From contig NC_088777.1 of the NCBI RefSeq assembly GCF_954871325.1, positions 4,590,509 to 4,654,508 of the forward strand: DNA of 64,000 nucleotides, given 5' to 3'. Both the position numbers and the translations under genes were made by a program. The DNA comes from Gordionus sp. m RMFG-2023 (Eukaryota; Nematomorpha; Gordioida; Chordodea; Parachordodidae). This document shows, piece after piece, positions 34,361-44,900 of the stretch (the first letter of the stretch is position 1; each line of letters opens with the position of its first letter). The notes under the pieces were generated by a model. It was not told where the DNA came from. It saw nothing but the letters and a program-made list of their open reading frames with translations, and did no database searches.

Positions 34361-35088
34361 TACACATCTCTTTTAAATATATTAATGTTGCTTTTGAATA
34401 CAGGTAATTTTGTGAATTTTTAATGTTTATTTTATTTCTTATTTTTGTTTTGTGAAATAAATAGATAATATGTGTGGTAGGAATTCAAGGGATTAAAGAA
34501 ATATTCTTTAAAATTTAAATCAAACAAGCATACATTTTTTTAAATTTTGAAGACTTTATTTGCTTAAAATTGTATTCCATCATTGGAATACTACCTAGAT
34601 ATAGAAAAGCAACCTTTGCTGTTTTCCTTGATTCTTTTCTCAAAATATGATTTTAAATAAATGTAGAATAGGATATAAATGCTTTGCAAACACAATTTCG
34701 ATTAAATCAAGTTTGAAAAAAATTTAATCAATTTTAAAGATACTTTCAAACATTAAAAGATATCTTTGGAATAATTAACTTTTAGAACATTTTTATTATC
34801 TTTCTATATCCCTAATATTTTAAAATAAGTTTTGAATTTTCCTAAAAGATATATTATTTATGAATAATTTGGTTTTTTAAATTTGTTCATTTAATTTTGT
34901 GATAAAAACATAGGAGCAATTGTTTACCCATTCATAGGGCCTTAGGATAATTTTATTAATTTATTTAGTCTTCGTATTATCAATAAATTATATTCCAAAT
35001 TTCGGTCTTGAACATTATATAGTTATTAAAAACAATTAAAATATATTCTGTGTAAAATTGAATAAATTTATAATGATTTTATTGACAG
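34361..35088. other. left arm, upstream of partial CAP copy, no exon recognised
   Basis: Mirrors 48945-49620. The signal-peptide exon expected upstream of the CAP gene was not identified here or in the right arm. Confidence 0.4.
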
Positions 35089-36324
35089 AAACAAAAATTC
35101 CAGATAAAAAGGAAATTGAAAATATTCTAAATACTCACAATAAATATAGAGCGTATGTAAACCCAGCATCTAGCACAATGTTTAAATTGGTAATAGATTA
35201 CCATAATAGAATAATTTTCATTTTAAAATAATTAATTTTTATATTAGAGATGGAGTAGTGAGGGAGCTATAAAAGCTCAAGCAATGACCAAGCGATGCAT
35301 ATTCAATCATAGCTCATTGGATAGAGCTGGGAGGGGGGAGTAAGTATTCATGGCATTGTCTTAATGATTCTCACCTACAGTGACTCAGGAGGAGCACAAA
35401 AATATTTGACCATAGCGGTCCATACAAGCCATTTTAAGTATTCAAAGTTACCATTTAGACTATCCATAGTATTTAACGATTTTTCAAAGATTAAATATAA
35501 ATTATTAATATCATGTCGAATGACAGACGTATTCACCTAAATGATATCGTAATAAATGGCCATGACTATAATAACCTACAGAAATTATTAAAGGTATTCG
35601 GGAATTACAGAAGGTTAGAATCAAAGTTATCAATCTAAAAGAATTAAAATAATCTGAAAACCTGGGCTTGCACTAGAGCCTGGTCTTTGGACTGAGATTA
35701 TGGAAATTTCTAAGAATCATAAATGGCGATGAATTACAAATACGTTAATAACAAATGACGTTATATCACAAATTTTGAAGAAGCACGGAATAAAATAAAA
35801 AAAATTATAATATAGGATTGAATCTGTGGAAGCAATTTAATAAATTATTGATTACACCTTTCCATAATTCCCGAATACTTTTAATATTTTATATAGTTTA
35901 TCATAATAGTCATGGCCACTTATTACGATATAATCTAGGTATACACTCCTGTCATTCGGTATGATATTAATAATCTATCCTTAATCTATGAAAAATCGTT
36001 ATACATTATGGATAGTCTAAATGGTATCGAACCGTTATAGTAAGGGTACTCACTTCCTCTAAGTGATGTGAATGTTAGAGGCTTAATATCATAGGTATCA
36101 ATGTATGATCATTTTTATGAATATTAAAACGAATAAATTTTAAAAATTTATTATATTATTTAAAAAAATAATATTTAGAATATAGTGAGGGAGGCCAAAA
36201 TTTGTTTCTCTCAAGGGGTACATTTGACTGGAACTGGAATGACATCATTAAATCATGGCATGATGAAGTAAGTGATTTTACTTTTGGGGTGCATAGGAAC
36301 ACCACTACTGGTCATTATACACAA
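35089..36324 (+). pseudogene. partial CAP-gene copy (three exons) in left arm
   Basis: Duplicate of the first three recognised exons of the CAP gene at 41786-48944: 35089-35189 (KIPDKKEIENILNTHNKYRA), from 35248 (RWSSEGAIKAQAMTKRC, IFNHSSLDR) and 36179-36324 (SEGGQNLFLSRGTFDWNWND, FTFGVHRNTTTGHYTQ). Compared with the right arm, about 370 bp covering the exon 2 donor and part of the next intron is missing, and exons 4-5 lie outside the duplicated segment. The copy cannot make a complete CAP protein. Frames are still open, so the event is young. Confidence 0.87.
35411..36040. repeat. hairpin element in CAP intron, left copy
   Basis: Inverted arms start CATAGCGGTCCATACAAGCC and end CGAACCGTTATAG. 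They share ATTTAGACTATCCATA, AAATGGCCATGACTATAATA and ATTCGGGAATTA. The loop is about 220 bp. The same hairpin is at 47622-48248 in the right arm, so it predates the duplication. Confidence 0.75.
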
Positions 36325-36607
36325 GTATAAGCCTTATTTATATCTTAACAGCATTATCACATATATTAACATCAATTTTTAATCTTTTTAGTCAATTTTA
36401 GAGTTTAGTATTTACCTAATTATATCAAATAAATTTTTTTTAAAGTTATCTGTATAGATAGCATGTCATAAAAAGGTATCTAGATAAAATAGACTTTACA
36501 AAATGATCAATATAGATATAATTCTTCTTGAGAGTTTGATGAGGTGTTAAAATTTGCATTTAAACTAGCCAAAATAGGCAAGAGATTTAGTTACTATGCC
36601 TAATAAT

Positions 36608-36860
36608 AGTGTTGTTAAATTGCTGGGTCGGGTCGGCTTGGCCGAAAACCCAGCAAGGTTTGAGCCGAAAAAAACGACCTTAAACCCGAGCGAACCCATT
36701 TAGCCATAGATCAGACCCGACCCGACCTAATGGGCCTCATGAGCCGACCCATTGGGGCGACCCGATGAGTCGGCTTGCTGGATCGGCTTGTTGGGTCAGC
36801 TTGCTGGGTCGGCTTGTTGGGTCGACTTGCTGGGTCGGCCTGTTGGGTCGGCTTGCGTTA
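36608..36860. repeat. GC-rich element plus 13-bp minisatellite at inner breakpoint
   Basis: Begins AGTGTTGTTAAATTGCTGGG exactly where homology to the right arm stops. It contains GACCCGACCCGACC and, at about 36774-36855, six tandem 13-bp units of the form CTTG(C/T)TGGGTCGG. Confidence 0.75.
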
Positions 36861-37385
36861 AAATTTGTCATAATCGTCATTTTTAAGTTTTTACGAATTT
36901 TTTTGAAGCAAATAGGTAAAAATATATATTGTAAACATGTTAAATTAAATTTTCAGTGAATATGTACCTTAGAAAAGTGACAATTGTCATAATCGTCATT
37001 TTTAAGTTTTTTCGAGTTTTTTCGAATTTTTTTGAAGCAAATAGGTAGAAATATATGTTGAGAACATGTTAAATTAAATTTTCAGTGTATGTGTACTTTA
37101 GAAAAGTGACAATTGTCATAATCGTCATTTTTAAGTTTTTTCGAGTTTTTTCGAATTTTTTTGAAGCAAATAGGTAGAAATATATGTTGAGAACATGTTA
37201 AATTAAATTTTCAGTGTATGTGTACCTTAGAAAAGTGACAATTGTCATAATCGTCATTTTTAAGTTTTTTCGAATTTTTTTGAAGCAAATAGGTAAAAAT
37301 ATATATTGTAAACATGTTAAATTAAATTTTTAGCGAATATGTACCTTAGAAAAGTGACAATTGTCATAATCGTCATCTTTAAGTT
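36861..37385 (+). repeat. minisatellite of 119/129-bp units
   Basis: Four full units and a partial one. GTCATAATCGTCATTTTTAA starts at 36867, 36986, 37115 and 37244, and a similar start lies at 37363. The 10-bp size difference is a duplicated TTTTTTCGAG segment. Confidence 0.9.
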
Positions 37386-37389
37386 TTTT

Positions 37390-37900
37390 TTAAAACTTTC
37401 TTATAATCTTAGTGGTTTTTAATATTATAAAGTTCTAAAATTTTATTTTTATAAAGAAATTTCTATTGCCATTTTTTTTAACACCACGCTTGAAATTAAA
37501 AAAAAATTTATTTATGTTTAAAGTCTTGTAAAAAGTTTTGGATATTTAAAGATTTTCTAAAACCATTGGATCTAGTAATAACGTATCAATGCAATTATAT
37601 TTTATTCCAATGAGGAAAATTTTATTTAAAATTGTTTTAAGCCTATTTAAAAATTTTGATATTAAAAAGATGTTATAAAATATTTGGATTCAGTAAAAAA
37701 AATTTTCTTTCATTACTTTTTGACTTCACCCTTAAAAATCTAGAAATATAAAAAAAATTATACTTATTTTCAGACCAGTAAAAAGTTTTTATAATTAGAA
37801 AAATATTTCTAAACCTCTAATATTGATAATGCTATTATATTTTATTCTTTTTTTTTAAATTGAACGTAGTTTATAATATTTGGTATTAGATATGAGTGGT
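37390..37900. other. AT-rich, no gene seen
   Basis: Low-complexity sequence with two loosely similar segments (AAAAAGTTTT(G/T)-type). Probably the eroded interior of the adjoining hAT relic. Confidence 0.35.
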
Positions 37901-37903
37901 ATA

Positions 37904-38483
37904 TCATTTGAAATTTTTAAAGGATTGGTAGATTGTAAGTAATCTTTCTTTTAATTGAAATAAAAATGTATCAATAAGGGGAATAAAAATGTTTATTTTA
38001 TAAAACTCCTCAATCGTAGATGCATCAATATTTGATATATTGGATTGTCTAGATACTACTCTAGGTTTAAAAATTTCAATTCCAAACATATTAGCAATCT
38101 CCTTTACTTTTTCATATATTTCATGAAATTTTTCATCCACATTCTCTCTGATATTTGTTAATATTTTAACAATATCCTTTGCTCTATTCATAATCTCCCT
38201 TAAATCTAAATCAATTTTTTGTAGCATTTTGCTAAAATCATATGTATAATTAAATAAAAAATAAACGAAATAGCTGCAAACCAAAAATAAATATAAAAAT
38301 AATCAAATGTGTATATCTATTATTATTTATAATAAATTTAAAACATAAAAATCAAGCGTTTATTAAGAATTTATTAAATTAAAATTAAATAAATTTAAAA
38401 AATAAATTTTTAAAAAATAAAATTTTAAAAAAAATAAATTTTATTTTCATTCTGGGGAAGGGGGGTTCCTACGCTATTGTTTC
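37904..38483 (-). mobile_element. hAT relic (ZMYM1-like) transposase fragment
   Basis: Minus strand reads NIRENVDEKFHEIYEKVKEI and, further on, PRVVSRQSNISNIDASTIEE, then FIPLIDTFLFQL. This block is typical of ZMYM1-like hAT transposases. The end at 38483 reads CAATAGCGTAGGAACCCCCC on the minus strand, a hAT-like terminus. The opposite end is missing, so the element is truncated. Confidence 0.72.
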
Positions 38484-38867
38484 AATAAAATTTACTATCT
38501 AACTTAAACTTTGTTCTTTCTTAAAGAAAATTATAAAATATCGCAATAATTATACATATAGATTTCAATTTATACCTTTGAAGTTGAAGGATATGATAGA
38601 ATTAATCAACAATTTAATTGATATTATTTAATTTAAAATATGAGTATAACTTTGAAAACTTTATTTATAACTTTATCCAATATATTTAAATAATTAATCA
38701 TTAAATTTAAATAAATTACAATTTATTTCAAAATAAAAAAACAAACAGCTTTGTTTCGTAACATATCTTTATTCTTATATCATTGTAATAATAATAACAA
38801 TCATAATAGAAAGATGATTTCCTATTTGGCTAATTATAAAATGAAATGCAAAATAACTACATGTAAT

Positions 38868-40203
38868 CAGAGTTGTTAAAACTTACTTTTAAAATGGATC
38901 TAGATACAGATATATAATATAAAAATGAATACAGATATATAGTCTATAAACTTATCTAGATACAGATACAATTTTATTATACTTATGTATGATGCGCATA
39001 TTGTTTAACTTAGGATTCTATTCTTAAAATTCAAACTTCTAAGGAAACTAAATAATCCATTCCATATGGGTTCAAGAAAACATTAAGATTTTTTAAGGAA
39101 TTTCCTAACAGAAACTGGTATATCCCAGCCTTAAATCAATTGATTGGAATAATTGATGGCCATCGGGTTAGCAGAAAATTGGCAGTGGTGAAAGATAACG
39201 TACAGATAGTTTTATGGAATTTTGAAACGACTTGGCACCTACAGAACGATTCTTCTTGTATCCCGAGAAACTGGGATCTCGCAAGCTACAGTGAATCGGA
39301 TTATACATAAAGAGCTGCGGCTAAAATGTTAAAAAAGGAAACCAGGACATAACCGATTCGAATAAGATTGCTTTCTGGTAAATAGTACAAAACAACTTTT
39401 ACCAAAATATCCATCGAGGATTGTTCATTCTATATGGTTCGCAAAAAAAGCTCATTATAGTAACTTCCATGGCAAATCTGGAAATTTATAGGATGTACGT
39501 TGCATTTTCAATGTGATATAAAAAAAAAATTAAATTTCAGCTAATGGATTACTTTGTATTCATTTAAGTTTCTCTAAATCTTTCATTCGAGTTATTAAGT
39601 CTTGACTGCTCTAGGATCATCTTTTGAATCAAGGGTAAAAGTATATCATACTATACGTTTTGCCCGATCACTGATTGACTGATTTTTGATTATTATCGTT
39701 CTGTAATTTTTTCCATATTTGATCAGGTTATTAAAATAGCATAAGCGACGTTGACCATCTCAAACAGCGATTTACAAAGTAATTTGATCAAGGAATTGTT
39801 TATTGCGCAATCGGTGAGTGGCGAGATCGCCTTAGAGCACATATTTGAGCTAATGGTGGACATTTTTAACATGCGCTTTGAAACATTTGACTCAAATTAA
39901 TTTGAAATGTTGATTTTTTCAGGTTTTGGTCGAATTGTAAAGTTTAATATAAAAAAATCAATTTTTATATGCTCGAAAGTCTAATTTTGTTTAACTTTGA
40001 ATGTTCAAACTAAATAAAATGTTTCTGGTTTATTTTGACGATGAAATGAACTAGGACATATTATTATTTTTAATATAAAAAAACGTATAATAGAAATTAT
40101 AACAAAATGTATCTAAAAATAGATAAGGTGTTTCTAAAATAGTAACTAGTTCGACTAAATTCAGATATCACATCTTTAAATCTATATTACTTTGATAACT
40201 TTG
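38868..40203 (+). mobile_element. hAT-type element, 8-bp duplication, enclosing Tc1-like relic
   Basis: Ends CAGAGTTGTTAAAACTTA and TATTACTTTGATAACTTTG are imperfect inverted repeats. Target duplication CATGTAAT / CATGTGAT (38860-38867, 40204-40211, 7 of 8). The subterminal ATCTAGATACAGATA is mirrored at the right end. The interior is a Tc1/mariner-like transposase relic rather than a hAT gene, which suggests a nested insertion. Confidence 0.72.
39150..39885 (+). pseudogene. Tc1/mariner-like transposase relic
   Basis: Plus strand shows VSRETGISQATVNRIIHKEL (helix-turn-helix) near 39270, LLPKYPSRIVHSIWFAKKAH near 39400 in place of the usual catalytic-domain start, and EWRDRLRAHI plus ANGGHF near 39825, the family C terminus. 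Several stops and frame changes. Not functional. Confidence 0.68.
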
Positions 40204-40211
40204 CATGTGAT

Positions 40212-41245
40212 TGCCATATATTGAGAATATATAAAGTGGCGAATAATAAAAAAAGAATTGGGAAGACTAACAATTTTTTTTACACATTCATTCGTTCGTT
40301 AAAGTTTTACTTTGGAAAATGGTTTTATATGAATTAAATAATAACTAGAAAATTGATTATAAATTCCTGGTTTATTTTTAGGTTACAACTTAACAAACAG
40401 CAAATATATTATATTATTTTAAAATTGAAAGTTTCATTGTAGAAGATGATGGATTGAATAATGAAGGATATGAAGAGTGAAACAAAATTTTAATAACCCT
40501 AATGATCTTCTTTCATCCAATAAAGATAATTACACTCCGTAATGTAAAAGATATATAAACAAAATTAAAATTATAAGAAAAATATTTTTAAAAAAAGTTA
40601 AAAAAAAGTGAATAACAAGTCAATTGTTAAACCTTTAAAGTAGAAAATATCTGCAATCATCATGCGCTTTCATCCCATTTACATAAAAAATATTACCTAT
40701 CTAACCAAATATAAAGTCTATGCATAACCAACCTTCATAATTCAATAAGTAATTTTGCATATTACAAAACCCTTTCATTTAAATTAGACCAACCATTCCT
40801 CAAATGACCCAAATTCCCTTCATCCTATGACTTCAACTCAAGGGTTACTTGCCTCATATTCTTAACTTCGCAAAAATATTTCCCATATACGGCCTTAGAC
40901 CAAGTTTATAATAGTGTTCAAATATAATAATTTATTAATATGATATTTATATAATTTATCATGGTTTATTTCAGTCTTTGGTATTAAACATTAATTGGGG
41001 CAGATATATATTTCCGAAAGAAAAATTATAGGAGCTTATTATTGATGTTGTATGAGGTTTAAAAGTTAGATCAATTTATTAAAGCTGGGGGGGGGGGCTT
41101 ATAAATATCTTTAAAACAATTGCAGGCGGGCTGGTATATTTGAAATATATTTCGAGACGAAATCCAAATAAATAAACTATTAAAAATCAAATATCAGGAG
41201 CTAACTTCACGGACCTTAGAAAATGGGGATTTTTTTTTATAAAAT
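40212..41245. other. AT-rich, no gene seen
   Basis: Only short open frames and A/T-rich sequence. Confidence 0.4.
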
Positions 41246-41248
41246 TAG

Positions 41249-41431
41249 TGTTGCTAAAATGCCAAACTTTAGTCAACTATAAAACAGTGTAGGTATGTAT
41301 TTATGCAAAAATATTCAAATCAATTTTCAATTTGAGATTCAACTTAGAAACTTAATTCAATTTTTTAAACCAAAAACTTGACTAAGCCACAATAGAGAGG
41401 GTCAAAGTTAGATAGTTTAACAACACTATAC
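41249..41431. repeat. GTTGTTAAA-ended foldback repeat, third subfamily
   Basis: Left AGTGTTGCTAAAATGCCAAA, right AGATAGTTTAACAACACTAT, with TTTAGTCAAC and TTGACTAAGCC as inner mirror. About 180 bp. Confidence 0.55.
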
Positions 41432-41785
41432 AAAATATATTACTTGTTTTTTCCTATCATTTAAGCTTTCTTAAAGTTACTTTTCTTAAAACTAAACATT
41501 TTATTGAATATAATAAAAAGATATATAATTCATATCTAATAAATATACGTATATATTTAATCTTTATTTATAATATAGTGTGCCCGTCTTACAATATTAA
41601 CAATGAAATATAAATAATATTTTTAAGATTGTTATCATTAAAGAATTAATTTTCATTGGACTTGGAATAAAGCTTTTAGAAGATTTGGCATATTTATCTA
41701 TTCGCGTTGCTAAATTGTTGCACTCTTTTACCGAATAATGCTTTATATTTGGTTTTATTAAAAATTTATTTTTTATTATGAATAA

Positions 41786-41921
41786 CTAGCATCTTTTACC
41801 GCATTTCTCAAGCAATTTTCCAGCATAAACATCTTTTGAACATTCTCGTCCCTTTATGCAACCCTTGCATGATTGAACATTTGATTTTATATAAGGCAAA
41901 TAAGTCGGCTTAATATTACCA
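41786..41921 (-). CDS. CAP exon 5, cysteine-rich C terminus
   Basis: GNIKPTYLPYIKSNVQSCKG then CIKGRECSKDVYAGKLLEKC and GKRC, stop TAG at 41786-41788. Five cysteines in 28 residues resemble the hinge region of CRISP proteins. Acceptor TATTTTTAG. Confidence 0.85.
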
Positions 41922-44900
41922 CTAAAAATATTTACAATTATATGTAGTAATTTAATGTTTAGACAAAATAGGGGGTGGTGGGGGGGGGAGGTGCGAATCT
42001 TAACATTTTAATTGTTGTTACCTGGGATAATAATTGCACGCATATATTTTATCCGCGTTACATTGGGTCATTGCGCATCCGACTTCTTGCGTTGTGCCCC
42101 AAACCACCTAAAACATTATGAAAGAATTCTTCTAAATTAAGAAATTTCTAATGGAGGGGAGTGGGGGGTGGGGGGGGGAGATATAAGCGATATAGTTTTC
42201 CTTAATGAAAAATGGTAATTGCGTTAATTTATTTTACATATTTTGGTTTTTAAGTACCCAAACTTAACTGATAACTAAAAGATTTTGGCCAGCAATCATG
42301 GGAGTTGTCAATAGACAAGGCCCAAAGATACGATATAATAATTTGATGTCATTTACATTAAATTTTAAAAATATTAACATTCAATTTAACTCTTATAGCA
42401 ACGTTTGATCTATATAATTTCATAATGTTTTACGAATAAGTCACTATTATCGAATGACAATATAACTGAGCATGTCAGTTAAAAGGAAATAAGACATAAA
42501 TTGTATTTTCCTGGATTAAGTCACGGTCATATTGTATAAACTCAGCTAACTTATAACTGTGATAAATGCTATATAGGATATTATTATATTTCATTTATAG
42601 TTTATTTGGATTATATTATCATAAAGATTGACATATTTTTTAGTAAATGCAACATAAAAGTCATATGTAGTATATTTTAGTTTATTACTCTTTAGTTTGG
42701 GTTTTTTCGTCTGCTTTTTTTAACGAAGCGTTAAAACTTATGTGAAGAATTTTATTTATGCATAACACATAATCACGCAGCTCCATGATACAATGTTCCT
42801 TCCTATCCCAAGAATCAGGCCAATATTTATTTCATTTAATCATATCTTTATTTATAGATCTTCTTACCATCACCACAACTTCACCATGACTATGTCATCA
42901 AAATTCATTTTTCATTTTTTACATGACTCTTAAATTTATAATACATAGATAACAAATACCAAATCTTAAATTTTTTTCAATTTAGTCTAAGATTTTTTTT
43001 CAAATTACCAATACTTTCCGTTTTGTGCCTATATCATTAACTTATATCTTTCTTATATATACCAACTCTTCTTGCTAAATATAAATTTATAATCCTTACT
43101 AGACATGTGCGCCGCCGGTCAAATGCGCCGCCGCCGATTATTTTGACCACGCCGACGCCGCGCGCCAAAAAATTGTCGGCGCTCAACACGCCGCCGCCGA
43201 TGTAAAAATTCGGCGGCGTGGCGGCGTGATACATATTTTTTATTATTTATTTTATATATTATTTATGAATATAAGAAAAATATTAAATATTTTTTGAATT
43301 ATTAAAAAATGCGATTTTATTTTTTAAAATTAATAAATATTATTTGCTATAAATTTGATTTGTAACAATCCTTATTCGCTCACTTTGGGCAGGTTTATGA
43401 CCAACGTGCTAGATAAAATAAGATTAGGACATTAAATTTGAATAGGTAAATCTATATTTTATTCTTTTATTTTGATTAAAATAATTTACAACTCGTTATA
43501 TAAAATTTATTTTTTATCATAATATAAATTTTATTTAATGATTTTTATTTTGTTGCCAAACATATATAAAAATACCAGGACTAAATATAATGGATGCAGC
43601 ATTGCAATACCCTGTAACAAAATATAGTATATCCTTGCAAGCAAAACCTTCTTTTGCATGGAAACATTTTGGATCCTTAATATTAAAAACTGACACAAAT
43701 TATAAGAGAACCAGTGTTGCTACAGATAAAGTCTTTTGTAATATATGCTTGCAAATAGCACTTGATAAAGATGGTGAGGATAAAAATAATTCTTCATTTT
43801 CAGAGTAAATTTTTTGATTATTTTATAAATATTAGTAAATTTTTTAATTAGTTATCCAATTAAATCTTTTTCAAAAAATATCAGCCCATCAAATATAATA
43901 AAACATTTACTTGACAAACATGATTTATCATGCAAAGAAGAAATATCTAAACAAAATTTAAAGTTATTTTTCAAACCCATTGTAAAAGATACAACTGACC
44001 CTATAAAAGATAAAAAATGGATTCTGGTAAGGAATTATGTTCTCATGTGTTGCAAGGATTTAATGCCATTCTCTTCTATAAATAATACTGGAATGCAAGA
44101 TTTTCTAAAGGTTATTTGTAAAATCATTATAATTTTTTATAGGGCAATCTTAATTTTTATTTGTTAAGATATTTAATTTTTTTATAACATCCCACATTTA
44201 GAATTTTTTATGGCATAATATTTTATTATTAATTTTTTATTATGTAGAAATATGGCATTATTTCAGATGCCAAAGAATTACCTGACAGAACTACACTTAG
44301 CCGGAGTGGATTAGATGATGTTTATTTATCAATAAAAGCATACATATGCCAACAAATTAATCTAGGTCTTAAATTTTGTGCTATAACTTTTGATATGTGG
44401 ACAGACAAATATAGACGGCGAAATTATATCACCTTTACTTTTCACGAAATAGATAATAATTTTAATATTGTATTTTATACATTGGCGACACATCATGTCA
44501 CCCAAAAACATACCGCTGAAACTATTCTTTCCGAAATAGAAAAAGTTGAAAATGAATTTGATTTAGGGTCCAAGAAAATTCAAATGGTTACGGATGCAGG
44601 ACCCAATGTAAAAAAAAGTGTTCGTCTAGGAGAATATGACCATCATTTATGTTTGGGGCATGGATTACATAATCTAGTGACAGTCGATGGAATAAAAAAG
44701 TTAATAAAATTGAAAATCTCATTAAAAAAGTTAGAGAAGTAATAGTTGCCTTAAGATTCAAAACAGCGGATTTTGAAAATATAAACGATATAGAAAATAG
44801 AAAATGTTTTGAATCGATATCATATACATCGGATATTTTAGATTTGGATGATAATGATCCTTTTTATGAAGATCGTTTGGGGTATGATGATGATAGTGAA

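Larger units (their letters stand above)
30781..36607. repeat. left arm of large inverted duplication
   Basis: Reverse complement of 47055-54716 along its length, at high identity in the parts compared by eye (one difference in the 146-bp CAP exon 3, a few percent in introns). Outer border at CGCTATTTACAAATGTA (30782), inner border at ATGCCTAATAAT (36607). Size differences are explained by a Tc1-type insertion here and by a hAT insertion, a 654-bp tandem duplication and an intron segment kept in the right arm. Confidence 0.93.

Noticed and set aside
35073-35088. ATG just before the first left CAP exon as the gene start
   Set aside because: The ATG is in frame only in the left copy. In the right (original) copy it is out of frame and the sequence reads as an ATTGACAG splice acceptor.
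43037-43234. Minus-strand open frame over the GCC-rich block
   Set aside because: It crosses the hAT terminus and its target duplication and is made of GCC-repeat codons.
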